Of a stretch of 64,000 bases of DNA, positions 44,561-56,149 are shown piece after piece (the stretch's first letter is position 1; each line of letters begins with the position of its first letter). Both the position numbers and the translations under genes were made by a program. The notes under the pieces were generated by a model. That model had not been told where the DNA came from and did no database searches. It was given only the letters and a program-made list of their open reading frames with translations. The stretch lies in assembly GCF_900497805.2 (NCBI RefSeq), contig NW_020954570.1:7684354-7748353 (forward strand), written 5' to 3'. The stretch comes from Vombatus ursinus (lineage: Eukaryota; Chordata; Mammalia; Diprotodontia; Vombatidae).

Positions 44561-44889
44561 GACGCTGCAGGCTCCCCACCCCTGCTGATACCATGCTGCT
44601 TCTCTGTGTATCTGTATCCACAGGTAGGGCTGAATCAGAGGAAATTTTTTAAAAAGCCACGCTTATCTCTGACAGGCTCTTCCATCCCTCCTTTAAACTA
44701 AAGAAATAAGAACCGCGTTTATTAAAAAAAACTAAGAACTTTATGTGTTACCATTCTTAGGAGGATTTACATTTAGCAAAATGATTCTTAGTATAAGACA
44801 AAGACATCAATTATTAATGGTGGAATAAGAATCATCAGTGCACAAGATATTTGGATTAGGTGATCAGAACATGCCTCAAAAGATAATTA

Positions 44890-45000
44890 TTTAATATTAA
44901 ATTTATATAAATTATATAAATTATATAAATTATATAAATATATAATATAAATATATATTAAATTATATAATTATATATTATATATATTAAATTATATAAA
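44890..45000. repeat. (ATATAAATT)n AT minisatellite
   Basis: Four near-identical copies of a 10-bp 'aaattatata' unit, followed by diverged palindromic TA/AT sequence. Pure A+T over about 100 bp. Confidence 0.95.
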
Positions 45001-45039
45001 TCCTTGAACTTTAGGCATATTTTCAAATCATCATAAATT

Positions 45040-45225
45040 ATATAATCTTAGAGTTGTGACTTCAGATATCATTGATGCAGTTCACTTATTTTACAGATGA
45101 AAAAACTGAGGCCCAGGGATGTCAAGCGTCCAAGGTCAAACAGTTAATTTTTGGCATTTGATCAGATGAAAACCCAGGTCTTTATTTTCATAGTCCACTG
45201 CTTTCTCCATTATTCCACTTATTTT
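45040..45225 (-). repeat. MIR-type SINE, antisense
   Basis: 'aatcttagagttgtgacttcagatatcattgatgcagttcacttattttacagatgaaaaaactgaggcccaggga', 'aaacccaggtctttattttcatagtccactgctttctcc'. Confidence 0.8.
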
Positions 45226-45339
45226 GCCTAAATTATCCATATAATTTGCCTTAACTTACACTTCATTTTGCTAATGACTATAATAATCATCAAATCACAT
45301 AAGGTTAAAGCAACAAGAAATCTTAAAAGCATAAAGCAT

Positions 45340-45460
45340 GACATAGTAGAGACTGTTAGGTATAGAATCTAACTACTGATACTAGCTTTGTTACCAAAGA
45401 AAAGTCGCAACCACTTTATCATCCTTAAAATGAGGATAATAATACCTATGGTACTTACCC
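45340..45460 (+). repeat. MIR-type SINE fragment, weak
   Basis: 'catgacatagtagagac', 'aaagtcgcaaccactttatcatccttaaaatgaggataataatacctatggtacttaccc'. The 3' half is convincing, the head is not. Confidence 0.55.
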
Positions 45461-45554
45461 TTGGAACATTCATCTTGGGGCTACATCACCTCAGCTGGTG
45501 ACTGAATATAAACTTGCCTAGCTCCAGACCACAGTTTAATTCACAATCCAGGTC

Positions 45555-45812
45555 ATCTTGGCAGCTAGAGGACACATTGGATAGAAAGCCTGTCCTGAAG
45601 TCAAGAAGACCTAAGTATAAATCCAGTCTTATACTAGCTATGATCCTAAGCAAGTCACTTAACCTCTGCCTTAGTTTCCTCAATTGCAAAATGCTTATAA
45701 TAATAATACCTAACTCCCAGGGTTGTAAGACTCAAGAAAGATAATATTTGTAAGGGTACTTAGCACAGTGCCTAGAACATAGTCGGTGCTTAATAAATGT
45801 TTGTTCTCATCC
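45555..45812 (+). repeat. MIR/MIR3-type SINE, near full length
   Basis: 'gcagctagaggacacattggatagaaag', 'aagtcaagaagacctaagtataaatccagtc', 'gatcctaagcaagtcacttaacctctgccttagtttcctcaattgcaaaatgcttataataataatacc', tail 'gtacttagcacagtgcctagaacatagtcggtgcttaataaatg'. Confidence 0.9.
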
Positions 45813-46169
45813 CTTTCATATGCATTAATCTGTCATCACCCCATTTTTACCTGCCTAGACCAGTACCTTGCCTTCAAGTTTCATATCAAAACTCCAGAAT
45901 CCATAGCCCCAATCCATGGGGAAACAAATCTACTCAGCTTTGGAACTTCCATCTTTAGGAATGAATCATCTTGATTGATGACTGAGTAAAAATGGTCATT
46001 ATACCCAGACCGGGCTTCACATTCCATTCAGTCATCTACCCAGGCCATCTGTCCTGTTTTGGTACAAATTTGTGATTTCACTGATATAGAGAACTCTTCT
46101 CAGTGTAGAAACTCTCTTCCTGTTTTCATAATGAAAACCTGTCAATATTTATTTATAGTTTTAGCTGCC

Positions 46170-46275
46170 TCTGGAAATGAAAAGTTATTTATTCATCGTC
46201 ATCTGGTTAATATGTGTCAGAGGCAAGATATGAATGTATGTCTTCTTAATTCCAAAATAGGTTTCATATAACAAT
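46170..46275 (-). repeat. MIR-type SINE fragment, antisense, weak
   Basis: 'tgtgtcagaggcaagatatgaatgtatgtcttcttaattccaaaatagg' matches the reversed SINE head. Followed by an (AAT)n run at about 46272-46290. Confidence 0.5.
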
Positions 46276-46299
46276 AATAATAATAATAACTTAAAATAA

Positions 46300-46440
46300 T
46301 GAAATACTATAAAAGCATAAGTCATTTTATATGGATTATATCATATGATCCTCATAACAACACTATAAGATAAGCAGCACCATTAGTGTTATTGTTGTAA
46401 CTATTATTATTTCCATTTTATAGCTTTGGAAACTGATAAC
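46300..46440 (-). repeat. MIR-type SINE 3' part, antisense
   Basis: 'cataagtcattttatatggattatatcatatgatcctcataacaacactataagataagcag' then 'tattatttccattttatagctttggaaactga'. Confidence 0.65.
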
Positions 46441-46756
46441 CAGTTTGATTTGGCAAGATGAAATACACTGACTTGGACGAGGTGAAAAAAATAAGAAAGA
46501 TTTGCTAATATACCTAAACTATTCTAAGAACTGCATGTTTGCAGAATTGTAACACCTATGATTATATAAAACAAAAAGGTACATGCTTCATCTTATATGT
46601 GATAAAGTTCTAATTCAGATTAGCTCAAACTGGAAACTTTCTGTAATTCCTGAATAGCATTCATCATTCACTGTTGCAGAGAAGAACAGCATTCCAAGGG
46701 TGGCTCCTACATAACTGGCAAATAACTGAATGTGTCTTTTGTAAAAAGGACTCTTC

Positions 46757-46906
46757 TGGGGGCAGCTAGGTGGCACAGTGGATAGAGCACTGGCCCTGGA
46801 TTCAGGAGGACCTGAGTTCAAATCAGGCCTCAGACACATTAACACTTACTAGCTGTGTGACCCTGGGTAAGTCACTTTACCCCACGGCCTAGTCAAAAAA
46901 AAAAAA
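46757..46906 (+). repeat. tRNA-like marsupial SINE ('attaacac' subtype) with TSD
   Basis: Very well-preserved head 'gggggcagctaggtggcacagtggatagagcactggccctggattcagg', 'gacctgagttcaaatcaggcc', 'agctgtgtgaccctgggtaagtcac', long A-tail. Flanks 'aaaaaggactcttc' (46743-46756) and 'aaaaaagactcttc' (46907-46920) differ at one base. Confidence 0.95.
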
Positions 46907-46920
46907 AAAAAAGACTCTTC

Positions 46921-48715
46921 CCCAGTACTATTCCTTTTTCTTTTTTAGCACATATATTTCTCAAATACGGAAAGACATTCTTCATCACTAAAGTTCCCTT
47001 CTCTTCCATTCTATTACATTCCATTAAATTCCACAAATACTTATTGTGACTACTCTATGCAAAATGCTATGCTAATACAATCACCAGAAACAAACATTTA
47101 ACTTCTAATAAAGCACATATCATACACTGACAGTTACCTATTAAATTTATATTAATAAGTCTGTTTGGCCATCTGGACCTGAATTTTACTGCCCTCAAAA
47201 GTCATTTCCTAGATTGCAGACTCCTGCTACCATAACCATCATGCAGCCCTTTTTCAGCACCTGTATGTGATTATCATTTTATTAAAACTTACACAAACAA
47301 CTCAGGCAACTATACCTCAATCATACCTCTGTTATGGGAATTTCAAAATATTGCCCCCTGGTATTTCATAAAAACCTATCTAAAATATTCTCTCCACCTT
47401 TATCAGAAACAAATCACACATTTAAGTTCTTGACATTTTAATTAAATTTATTTCCCTTTATAAGAGGTTTGTCATCTTCATCAGTGACGCAAGTCACAAG
47501 ATTTGATCATGTAAAGGTTGACAAACCCGATCTCATAAATGATCCATTCCAATATTTCAACATTTAGTCAATGTATTTAAAGGAAACTAAGGAACTCAGA
47601 ATGTAGGTGAACATATGTTATTGTTATTTTATGTGGTTTCATAGCCTTGCATTATTGATGAGCAGATAGTTCTGTTCATTATTTTTTGAAAGTTTAAGAT
47701 ATGTTTCTTTTGTGAACCTGTATTCAAGAAAAACAAACCTCATTTGGGGGAGGATCAGGGGAAGATAAATGGCAGCTAAATTCATCCAATTTATCATGGG
47801 GAGGTATCAATAGAGAAAGGTCCTCATCATTAGATGGCTACAGAGTGTATCTGCTATCATTGTGGCCAATGAGCTGAGACCCAAAAGAAGTCAAGGAAGT
47901 ATACGGAAGGAAAAAGTCCATCTGGATGAGACTAAGGGGGGAAGCAGTATGAGCACTCAAGGATAAGGGAAGTAGATCATGGGAGAATAGGTCTCATAGA
48001 TACATGGTCTCCAGAGAAGTTGGAGCAGAGATTGTCAGTCTATAGCATTAAGGGAGAAAAGCCAACTTCCTACAAAGGTTATAGACAGCCTTTTACATCA
48101 AGTTAGTGAATTTGCTTCAAGCCAACAAATCAGAACAGAGAAGACAGAGAAGTTTCCACAGGACAAAGTCATTAACAACTGTTGAAGAGAGAAAGAGGGA
48201 ATCTCTGAAAGTCAAGACTGGAAGGCTTAAACCATTGCTGGGGATTGTAAACCAATTAGAGAAAGGTCAGGAAACAGGTGGAAGCAAGTATAAATTTCTT
48301 ACGGTTTTAAAAGCCTTGAAAGTCTCATTTGTGAGGGTGGTGGGGAGAAGATAATGTTTCTTGCAGCATTAGGCTCCTACATCCAGAGCTAAGGAAGCAT
48401 ATTCTTGAAGAAATGAGAGATGGTAACAGCTTTGTTAAAATCTCTTATCAACTAGAAACCATCTATCTGCCTGTTTATTTTGAGGACAAAATTGGAAATA
48501 AAAGGTCTGGTCACACGAAACCCCTCTTGTTTGTTCCAAGAGAAAGGGAGCTTGAGCACAGTCTCATCATTAAGTCTACAGTTATTGGTCCATGGGTTCC
48601 CTATGTCTCTTCCCCACTGTGTGGCCTGCTCCTTTATTGCTAACATTCCTTCGGGATGAAATTAAAAATGAGCTTATTTTTATTTACCGACAGAACCCAC
48701 GTTAAAAGTACATAT
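46921..48715. other. Mostly unassigned sequence
   Basis: 46921-47640 is AT-rich unique intron. 47740-48660 is richer in purines and G, and could be a decayed interspersed element (possibly LTR-type), but I see no terminal repeats and cannot name a family. Open frames at 48106-48354 and 48413-48643 (+) have no known motif. Confidence 0.4.
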
Positions 48716-48716
48716 A

Positions 48717-48855
48717 GGGGCAGCTGGGTATAACACTGAATAGAGCACCAGCCCTGGAGTCAGGAAGAGCCAAGTTCAAATCTGGCCTCAGACACTTACT
48801 AGCTGTGTGACCCTGGGTAAGTCACTTAACCCTAACTGTCTCCAAAAAAAAATAC
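48717..48855 (+). repeat. tRNA-like marsupial SINE
   Basis: 'ggggcagctgggtataacactgaatagagcaccagccctggagtcaggaagagccaagttcaaatctggcctcagacacttactagctgtgtgaccctgggtaagtcacttaaccctaactg', then A-tail. Flanks not clearly duplicated. Confidence 0.93.
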
Positions 48856-48859
48856 AGGA

Positions 48860-49295
48860 AACAAAATTTAAAAAAAGCAGGAAACTCCCAAGGGCAACAG
48901 ATGCCAGTTCACTAGGTACTTAGAAGAAAGCAGAAGAGAGAAAAGTGGAGAAGGGACAAATTTACCAGGATCCAGTAACAGTAAAGTGAGGGAAATTGCA
49001 AAAGTTATGTTCAGGTAGCTCATTCCTTAAGCAGGTCAGTAATGCAAACAAGGTTTCAACTGTTCATTATTATATTCCATTCTTGGGGGCAGTGCCTTTA
49101 CTTGCAATCAGCTGGCCTTAAGAGCTGGGAAAACCCCTAAGCCCCTTCCCATTCTGTAGGCCTCAACAGTTCCCTGACTTTCTCAACCCCCATAAGGGGG
49201 AATGGGAAATGGGAAAAACTACACTTTCCCATTGGCCCCCTTGATAATATGGAGCTACACAAGTAAAGGCATCCTAACTAAGAAAGATCAAGGAA
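48860..49295. other. Unassigned sequence
   Basis: Moderately GC-rich (49085-49230 has several C and G runs such as 'cccccataaggggg'). No family recognised. Confidence 0.35.
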
Positions 49296-49299
49296 AGAT

Positions 49300-49700
49300 A
49301 GTCTGGTATAGTGGAGAGCTAGGCTTGTAGTGATTAACAGGGTGAAATATGTAGCACTTTGTAAACCTTAAAGCACTAAATAAGTGTGAGCTATTATTAT
49401 TTGAGCACCAGCTCTGGCAGTTACTAGATGTAAAATGGAGAAAATAACAGCACCTACTTCTCAGGGTTGTTGTGAGGAGCAAATAAGACGGTTCTCATAA
49501 AGTGCTTTGTAGACGTAAATGATTTCTATCTATTGTCACTATTATTGTTGCGGCTATGATCTCCAGCTTACTTTCCTAGGCTTTAGCTTCCTCCTTTGTA
49601 AAATACAGTTAATGATAATTGTATTAATCTACCTCAGAGGGTTGGTGTGAGGAAAACCCTGGTAACCCTAAAGTATTATGAAAATGTGAACTATTAGCTC
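49300..49700 (+). repeat. Cluster of three partial MIR-type SINEs, same orientation
   Basis: Three 3' ends follow one another: 'agcactttgtaaaccttaaagcactaaataagtgtgagctattattatt' (about 49350-49400), 'aaaatggagaaaataacagcacctacttctcagggttgttgtgagg...aaagtgctttgtagacgtaaatg' (to about 49550), and 'ctttgtaaaatacagttaatgataattgtattaatctacctcagagggttggtgtgagg...cctaaagtattatgaaaatgtgaactatt' (to about 49697). Confidence 0.8.
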
Positions 49701-50118
49701 TCCCCGTGTGTCTGCAGAGAGGTTCAGGAATCATTGTTCAAACTTTTACTCGTGGAACTTTCCACCTCACCTGGTTTCTGCCACTATAATGTTCCCATCC
49801 CCTACGAGCTTCCAAATGGGTGCTATGGTATAACCCTCAAATGCCTAAAAAAGGGGGGGGGGGTGTGCATTTTTTAAAGCAAGTAAGAGAAAGAAAAAGG
49901 TACTATTTTCCTACTAAAGTAAAACTGGGATGTCAGGGGACTTGGGCTCATGAAAATAAACGGTAGCAGTGACAGTCCTCTATGGAGCATCAGCAAGCTA
50001 AGCCCTATGGCTCATTACTAGAAGAAAAGAGTGGGGTCATAGGATATGGCCTGCCAAATAACACAGTAATATTGCTTTATCTTTAAAGACCTGGCTTTTT
50101 TGCCCATGTAACAAGGAA
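49700..50118. other. Unassigned sequence
   Basis: Apart from the G run I see no repeat family, exon or RNA gene. Confidence 0.35.
49853..49863. repeat. (G)11 run
   Basis: Uninterrupted G homopolymer after an A run. Length is likely polymorphic and error-prone in assembly. Confidence 0.9.
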
Positions 50119-50136
50119 CTGACATGCCCAGTCTTT

Positions 50137-50284
50137 TTATTTTTTTTTTGGCTAGGCAATGGGATTAAGTGACTTGCCCAGGGTCACACAGCCATTAAGT
50201 GTTATGTGTCTGAGACCAGATTTGAACTCAGGTCCTCCTGAATCCAGGGCCGGTGCTCTATCCACTGTGCCTCCTAGCTGCCCC
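50137..50284 (-). repeat. tRNA-like marsupial SINE ('ttatgtgtc' subtype) with TSD
   Basis: 'ggctaggcaatgggattaagtgacttgcccagggtcacac', 'gtgttatgtgtctgag', 'ctcctgaatccagggccggtgctctatccactgtgcctcctagctgcccc'. Flanks 'tgacatgcccagtcttt' (50120-50136) and 'tgacatgcccagccttt' (50285-50301) differ at one base. Confidence 0.95.
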
Positions 50285-50289
50285 TGACA

Positions 50290-50500
50290 TGCCCAGCCTT
50301 TATCAATCCCTCTTAATTCTAGATGCTTCTCTGTGTGAATTATTTCATGTCTGTCTTGTATACAGCTTGTTTGTACATAGTTGTTTACATGTTATCATCC
50401 ATATTAGATTGGTAGCTCCAAGGGCAAGGACTGTCTTTTGTCTTTGGAACTTAAGTGTCTGACATAATAAGTACTTAACAAATATTTACTGACTGACTAT
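50290..50500 (+). repeat. L2 3' end, sense
   Basis: 'agattggtagctccaagggcaaggactgtcttttgtctttgg' and 'agtacttaacaaatatttactgactgact' form the L2 3' UTR end. Confidence 0.8.
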
Positions 50501-50502
50501 AT

Positions 50503-50668
50503 ATATCTTCTTTGTACACAGTTGTATACATGCTGTTTCCCCTACTATTACACTGTGAGCTCCTTGAGAGCAGGAATTGTTTTCTGCCTTTCTTTGTATC
50601 CCCAGCACCTAGCGCAATCCTGGCACAGAGTACAAACTTAACAAATGCTTGCTGACTTGGCTTGTTCA
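50503..50668 (+). repeat. Second L2 3' end, sense, directly following the first
   Basis: 'tacactgtgagctccttgagagcaggaattgttttctgcctttctttgtatccccagcacctagcgcaatcctggcac...acttaacaaatgcttgctgac' repeats the same L2 terminal sequence, so two copies lie in tandem. Confidence 0.85.
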
Positions 50669-50859
50669 CTGGACATATGTCTCAACACCTTATGCAATCT
50701 CTCTCCTGCCTCAAAATTGGATTTCTGACTCCATGATCTTACTGAAAATTCTCTCCTTAAAAGTCACTAAAATCTCAAACACAAAATACAGTAGACTTTT
50801 CTAGTTTTCATCCTCTTTAACTTTTCAGTAGTTCCTTATACTGCTAATCATTACCTTCT

Positions 50860-51020
50860 TTTTTTTAATTTTTTTTTTTTTTGGTGAGGCAATCCTGGTT
50901 AAGTGACTTGGCCTAGCGTCACACAGCTAGTAAATGTCAAGTGTTTGAGGCAAGATTTGAACTCAGGTCCTCCTGACTTCAAGGCTGGAGCTCTATCCAC
51001 TGCGCCACCTTGCTGCCCCT
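50860..51020 (-). repeat. tRNA-like marsupial SINE ('tcaagtgt' subtype) with perfect TSD
   Basis: 'ggtgaggcaatcctggttaagtgacttgg', 'gtaaatgtcaagtgtttgagg', 'gtcctcctgacttcaagg', 'ctctatccactgcgccaccttgctgcccc'. Flanked by the 15-bp repeat 'taatcattaccttct' at 50845-50859 and 51021-51035. Confidence 0.96.
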
Positions 51021-51144
51021 TAATCATTACCTTCTAATGGATATTTTCCCCTACCGTGGCTTCAGAGGTAACATGCTTGCTGATTTTCTAGGAATTGTCA
51101 ATGTGGTATAGGAAGGGACTTCAAAGGTCATCCAGGAGGACAGA

Positions 51145-51332
51145 AGCATAGAATTATAGCTGGAAGGACCCTTAGAACTCATCTATTCCAAAACTCTTAT
51201 TTTACATACGAAGAAACTGAGGTCCTGGAAGAGGAAGTGACTTGCCCAAGGTCACACTGACTGCAGATCCGGCATTTGAATCCAGGTCCTCTGATTCAAA
51301 ATCTAGCACTTTTTCCACTGTACCTCATGCCT
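51145..51332 (-). repeat. MIR-type SINE, antisense
   Basis: 'atagaattatagctggaaggacccttagaactcatctattccaaaactcttattttacatacgaagaaactgaggtcc', 'gaagtgacttgcccaaggtcacac', 'tttgaatccaggtcctctgattc', 'tttttccactgtacc'. Confidence 0.9.
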
Positions 51333-51399
51333 CTAACAACTCTTCCTCAATCACCATCACTAGCTCTTCCTAATCCCCTCATATGGATTGGCTCACTCC

Positions 51400-51852
51400 T
51401 CTGATATGGATAGTTTTTGTCTTTAAAGTACTTTTTATCTTTCAACAATCTCATTCCCTCTCACAGCTTTAACTACAGTCTCTATGTAGATGACTTCCAC
51501 ATATCTATGGTTCAACATCGTTTCTGCATTCTCTTCATCTACAACACATCTCCATCTAGATATTCCTCCACCAACACAAATTTAATATGTCTTAAATCAA
51601 ATTCATTATATTTCTCCCATAAATTTTCTTGTCATTTTAACTTCACTGTTTCTTAATTTGGCAATACTTTTTTTCAGTTTTCTCATACCAATAACCTTGG
51701 AGTTAGCTTTGAATGTTCCTTTTCCCTTCACCTCTCATATCCAATCAATTCCAGGTTGTATTGATTTTATCCCCACAGCACCAGTCCTATTTATTGCTTA
51801 TTCTCTATTCCCATTGCTACTGCTGAAGTATGAGCCCTCATGCCCAACCACC
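51400..51852 (+). repeat. LINE L2 RT-end fragment, sense
   Basis: The frame at 51417-51656 carries SFNYSLYVDDFHI in the position of the L2 FNYHLYADDSQI motif. Further downstream 'ataaccttggagttagctttgaatgttcc...cctctcatatccaatcaattcc' matches the next L2 coding block. Decayed. Confidence 0.75.
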
Positions 51853-51857
51853 TAGAC

Positions 51858-52380
51858 TATTCTTTTTTTTAAAATAAGATTTAATGATTCCTTTTGTTTT
51901 TACATAATATTAATTTCTCTATAACTACACACCCCCAAACTCTTTGTCCTAGAATTGAAACCTCCCTTGCAAAACAGAAAAACTGAACAAAAACAACCAA
52001 TACAGAGTGACTCAAGCAATATGCAACATTCTGCCTTTTGAGTACCTGACTTCTCTGAAGAAAGAAGGCAGTTCTGTTTATCTGCCTTCTGGAATCAAAA
52101 TTGGTTATTACAATTTTATTCAGAGTTCAGCTTTCTTTGAGTATTCTTTTCATTTACATTATTTGTAGTCATGTTTTTCTCTTCATTACGCACGAGTTCA
52201 CAAAAGTTCTGATATTTCTCTGAATTTCTCATATAGGTCATTTCTAATAGCATCCTAATATCTCATTAAGTTCATATTCCATAGTTTGTTCATCCATTCA
52301 TTCCCCAATCAGTGGGCACCCATTCTGTTCACAGTTCTTGTCTACTACAAGAAGTACTACTACAAATATTTTGGTAATAT
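51858..52380 (-). repeat. LINE L1 3' region, antisense
   Basis: T-rich start (reversed A-tail), 3' UTR-like sequence, then the C-terminal block 'catattccatagtttgttcatccattcattccccaatcagtgggcacccattctgttcacagttcttg...ctactacaaatatttt'. Confidence 0.75.
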
Positions 52381-52384
52381 ATAA

Positions 52385-54490
52385 TAACTCTCCCTGACTT
52401 CTCTGAACATGGCACTGAATTAAGAGCATCTTGTTTAATTCTCTAAATGGTTTCATCTATTTTGCACCACCCACCAGCCCCAAGAAAGTTTATAAACTCC
52501 TTGATGAAACTTACTGTACTTTATACTTCTTTCATAATCTTTCCCACACTTATCACATGTTGTCATAAAACTGAGGCATAAAACTCGGTAACTAAAAAAC
52601 TTGATAACTAAACCCAAGGTACACAACTGAAAAACTGCCTAAAACCTTTATGTACCAAAGAGAAGGGGATGCCCTTTGGGTACAACTAAATAAAGAAACC
52701 ACAGTGCAACATCAAATAAGCAAAGGATTTCTCTATGAGAAACTGAAAGTGAAGAGGTCATTTCCCAGATGTAATTAGTCACTGGGCTGTTGCTATAACA
52801 GAACACTCTGGGTAGAAATGGGTGATTTGTTTTCAAGTTAATTTATATATCCCTCGATTGTCAAACTGTTGTGTAATTATCATCCTGACATCAGTGCAAA
52901 AGAACAGAATTGCATATTTAAAGAAAATTCGTAAATGCAGGCAACAAGATACCTTCTGTTCTCACTCTAGTCTTGGAAAGGGCCAGGAAATGACAATTAT
53001 CACCTTTATTCTTTTAAAAAAGTGAAAATGTTATTATAAATTCATTAATTGTATTAATAAAACATTAGTCAGTCAGTCTTGCAGTTACTGTAAGCAACCA
53101 CATAATTTACACACATGTGTACTAAACCAAACCAAAACAAAAACACTAACAGGAAAGGGAGTAAAGGGAAGCAATGCGGATTGCCCTTCTGGTGATGATG
53201 ACAAATTGGTTCCATTTCTCTAAAACTAAGTATCATTTATATTTGAAATCTGGATCAAAAAGTTTTAGAATATAAATGCTTTTTTTATCCAAAGTCCTAG
53301 AAATCATACCTCAAGTCTTTGTTAAATACCAGCTTTTTTTGGCCTACCATATTTAAATAAATATTTATTTATACTGTTGTGCATATCATTAAAATATACA
53401 AGGTCTGGTAACTCCACATATGCATCTTTTTAAAACTTTATCTACAGCACAAGTTTCATTAATACTCAGATCTAAATCATATAAAATGCACTCCCATTCC
53501 ACTGATTTAAAAGTCATTTCAGCATCAAGAGGCACACTCATTTTCCTATTTACATATTTGATTTTAAAATACAGAACATTTCTTAAAGCTTAGTAAACTG
53601 TCAGTTTTAATGTGTGTGGCAGGAATCCTGACTACTTTGAGTTCAGCAGTTTTTTAATCACTGTCTTCTGCTGCAGAAATATGATTTTGCTAATTGGATT
53701 TCTGCATGTTAGGAAACTAATTCATAAATGATGCACAGCTCCAGCTCTTTCACTCTGAAAGACAGCAACACTTTCTAATTGACTTTTCCTAGATTTCTCT
53801 TCCCCTCTACATACTTTTCTTTTCTCTACATGAGATTTCCAGAGCTCAAAACAAACTACAAACAGCGCTTAAAGTCAGGAGCATTCAGGAAGAGCTGAGG
53901 CCTGTCATATTTTTACTCAGTGAGAGGTGAGGATAAGAAATTCTTTTCAATTAAAGTATAAATTTTTCATACAGTTTGACTCGAACCAAAAATAAAAGAG
54001 CTTAAATGAATTAAAGGTAAATGAAATCAAATGAGAAAATAAGGAAGGAGGCCAATTACTTCATCTAATTGGATTGGTTTAATTAACATCCCTTTCATTT
54101 TTACCATACCTTCCCTATGCTCATTTCTCATGCCTGAGTTTTTCAAGAAGAAAAACAAAAAGACCACTGAATACATTTGGTTAATATTAATGACCTTTTC
54201 ACCAATTCGGGTGCTTCAAGAGAAAAAGTTCTGAAAATAAAAGTCCAACTGAAAATTTTATATCATTAAAAAACTGCACAAAATATCAGACAAAATTTAC
54301 TTAGCCAATAATTCTCACCTCAAAAACTACAGAATTAGGTATATCACATTAAATGACTCTAGATAAGCCAATGAATTCATAAAATTTTCAATCCTAGCAA
54401 GGATGTTCCATACCCCACTATTAATTGACCTACTTCTGGAAGTGCTACTTATAATAATAACACAAGAAAACAAAATCAAAATTATAATAT
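52385..54490. other. Repeat-poor intronic sequence
   Basis: About 2.1 kb without a recognisable interspersed repeat or exon. Short frames at 52648-52836 (-) and 52822-53025 (+) are not convincing. Confidence 0.45.
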
Positions 54491-54499
54491 ACATTGGCA

Positions 54500-55570
54500 A
54501 AAAAGGAGACAAAACTACACCTATTTATAGATGACATGGTGATGTATTTAAGAGAATCAGCAAAGAAATTAATAGTTTCATGAAGGTAGCAAGATTGAAA
54601 ATAAATCCACAAAGATCATCAGCATTTATATATAGTGGTAACAAAAAAGATAAGAAAATAATAATTAAAACTTCATTCAAAATAACCACTAAATGCATAA
54701 AATAGCTGGGAATTAACCCATAAAGGCACATACAAAATTTACGCAAATATAACCGTAAAACATTCTTAACAGAAATAAAGTAAGGCTTAAATAATTGGAA
54801 AGAAATTCATTGATCACGGCTGAACTATACCAATTAACAAAAAATGGTAACACTTTCTAAATTAACCTACAGATATAGTGCTGTAACAATCAAATTAGTG
54901 AGATGATTCTTTTTAGAATTAGACAAATAATACCAAAATTAATTTGCAGGAACAAACAATCTAGAATCTTAAGGGAAATAATAAGAAAAAGTATGACTAA
55001 AAAGGACATAACATGACCGGATCTTAAACCTATCTTATAAAGTAGTAGTGATCAAAACCATGGGGTATTGGTTACAACACCAAACAGAAAAAATGATCAG
55101 CAGAACAAACTAAATAAGCAAGAAAGAGAAGCAATCAAAACTGTAGACCAATGTATACGTCAAGGAATCACTGGGGATAAGACTCCCCTATTTTATAAGG
55201 TCTGCTGAAATGCGGTAAATTTTGGCAGAAATTAGGCTTAGAACAATATCACATTATTTACAACAATAAGCTCAAAATGGATATGTAATCTAATTAAAAG
55301 TCATGCCATTAAAAATATTAAAAGAAAAGAAGATCAGATACTTGTCATAACTATGCCTAAGGGGATAACCACTTACCAAACAAGGGATAGAGGAAATCAC
55401 AAAAGAAAAAAACAGACAATTATGACGTAAAATTTAAAACTTGTTGAACAAGTTCAATTATGATAGAATTAGAAGTAAAATGGGAGTGAGAAAATATTAT
55501 CAACCAAATATTAGGAATGAAAGTCAGATATAGAAAAATACAAGGAATTTCAAAGGAAATGAAATTAAAG
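54500..55570 (+). repeat. LINE L1 ORF2 fragment, sense
   Basis: Begins at the RT catalytic box ('ctatttatagatgacatggtgatgtatttaagagaatcagc', giving FIDDMVMYLRES, with FIDD in place of FADD). It continues through 'tgaaggtagcaagattgaaaataaatccacaaa', 'aataattggaaagaaattcattgatcacggctgaac' and 'caaaattaatttgcaggaacaaacaatctagaatcttaagggaa' to the C-terminal third. Truncated at both ends. Confidence 0.85.
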
Positions 55571-55594
55571 AAGAGGCATTATCATCTACTTTGC

Positions 55595-55766
55595 CACTTC
55601 ACCCTAGGACCATAGGAACATCACACACAACTTGCAGCTCCATGTGTTCTCTCTCCCATTAGAATGTCAGCTCCCTAAGAGCAAGAACTGTCTGCTCTTC
55701 TGTTTGTATCCCTAGTGCTCACAGTGCTTTGGACACAGTGAGTGCCTAATAAAGACTTTTTCAGTC
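55595..55766 (+). repeat. L2 3' end, sense
   Basis: 'attagaatgtcagctccctaagagcaagaactgtctgctcttctgtttgtatccctagtgctcacagtgctttggacacagtgagtgcctaataaag' is the terminal L2 3' UTR. Confidence 0.85.
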
Positions 55767-55807
55767 ATTCATTCATTCATTCATTCATTCATTCATTCAT
55801 TCATTCC
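55767..55807. repeat. (ATTC)n microsatellite
   Basis: About ten copies of 'attc', an expansion of the short 3' terminal repeat of the adjacent L2. Confidence 0.95.
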
Positions 55808-55997
55808 AGGGGAGACATAGATTGAAGAACATGGTGTGTGACCGGACAGAAGGTGAATATGTGTGAGATGTTACAGAGGCAGAAAAACATGATTTGGCAA
55901 CTGATCAGATATGTGAATGAGGGAGAGCAAAGACTCGAGGATGGCATCGAGTTTACAAACCTGGATGAGTAGAAGGACAGTAGTACCCTGCATAGCA
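55808..55997 (-). repeat. LINE L2 fragment, antisense
   Basis: 'atgtgtgagatgttacagaggcagaaaaacatgatttggcaactgatcagatatgtgaatgagggagagcaaagactcgaggatggcatcgag' is the reversed L2 ORF end. It lies tail-near to the sense L2 copy, separated only by the microsatellite. Confidence 0.75.
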
Positions 55998-56149
55998 AAA
56001 GGGAAAAACTAAGTGATAAGAGAAATAGTCAAATAAGCCACACAAATTAGTGTAGTTCCAAAAGCACTGATACTAAAAGTAATTTGACAGCAGATGAGGA
56101 GAAAAAAAAATACAATCTTTTTAAGCTTTTAGTTATTTGTATTCAGTGC

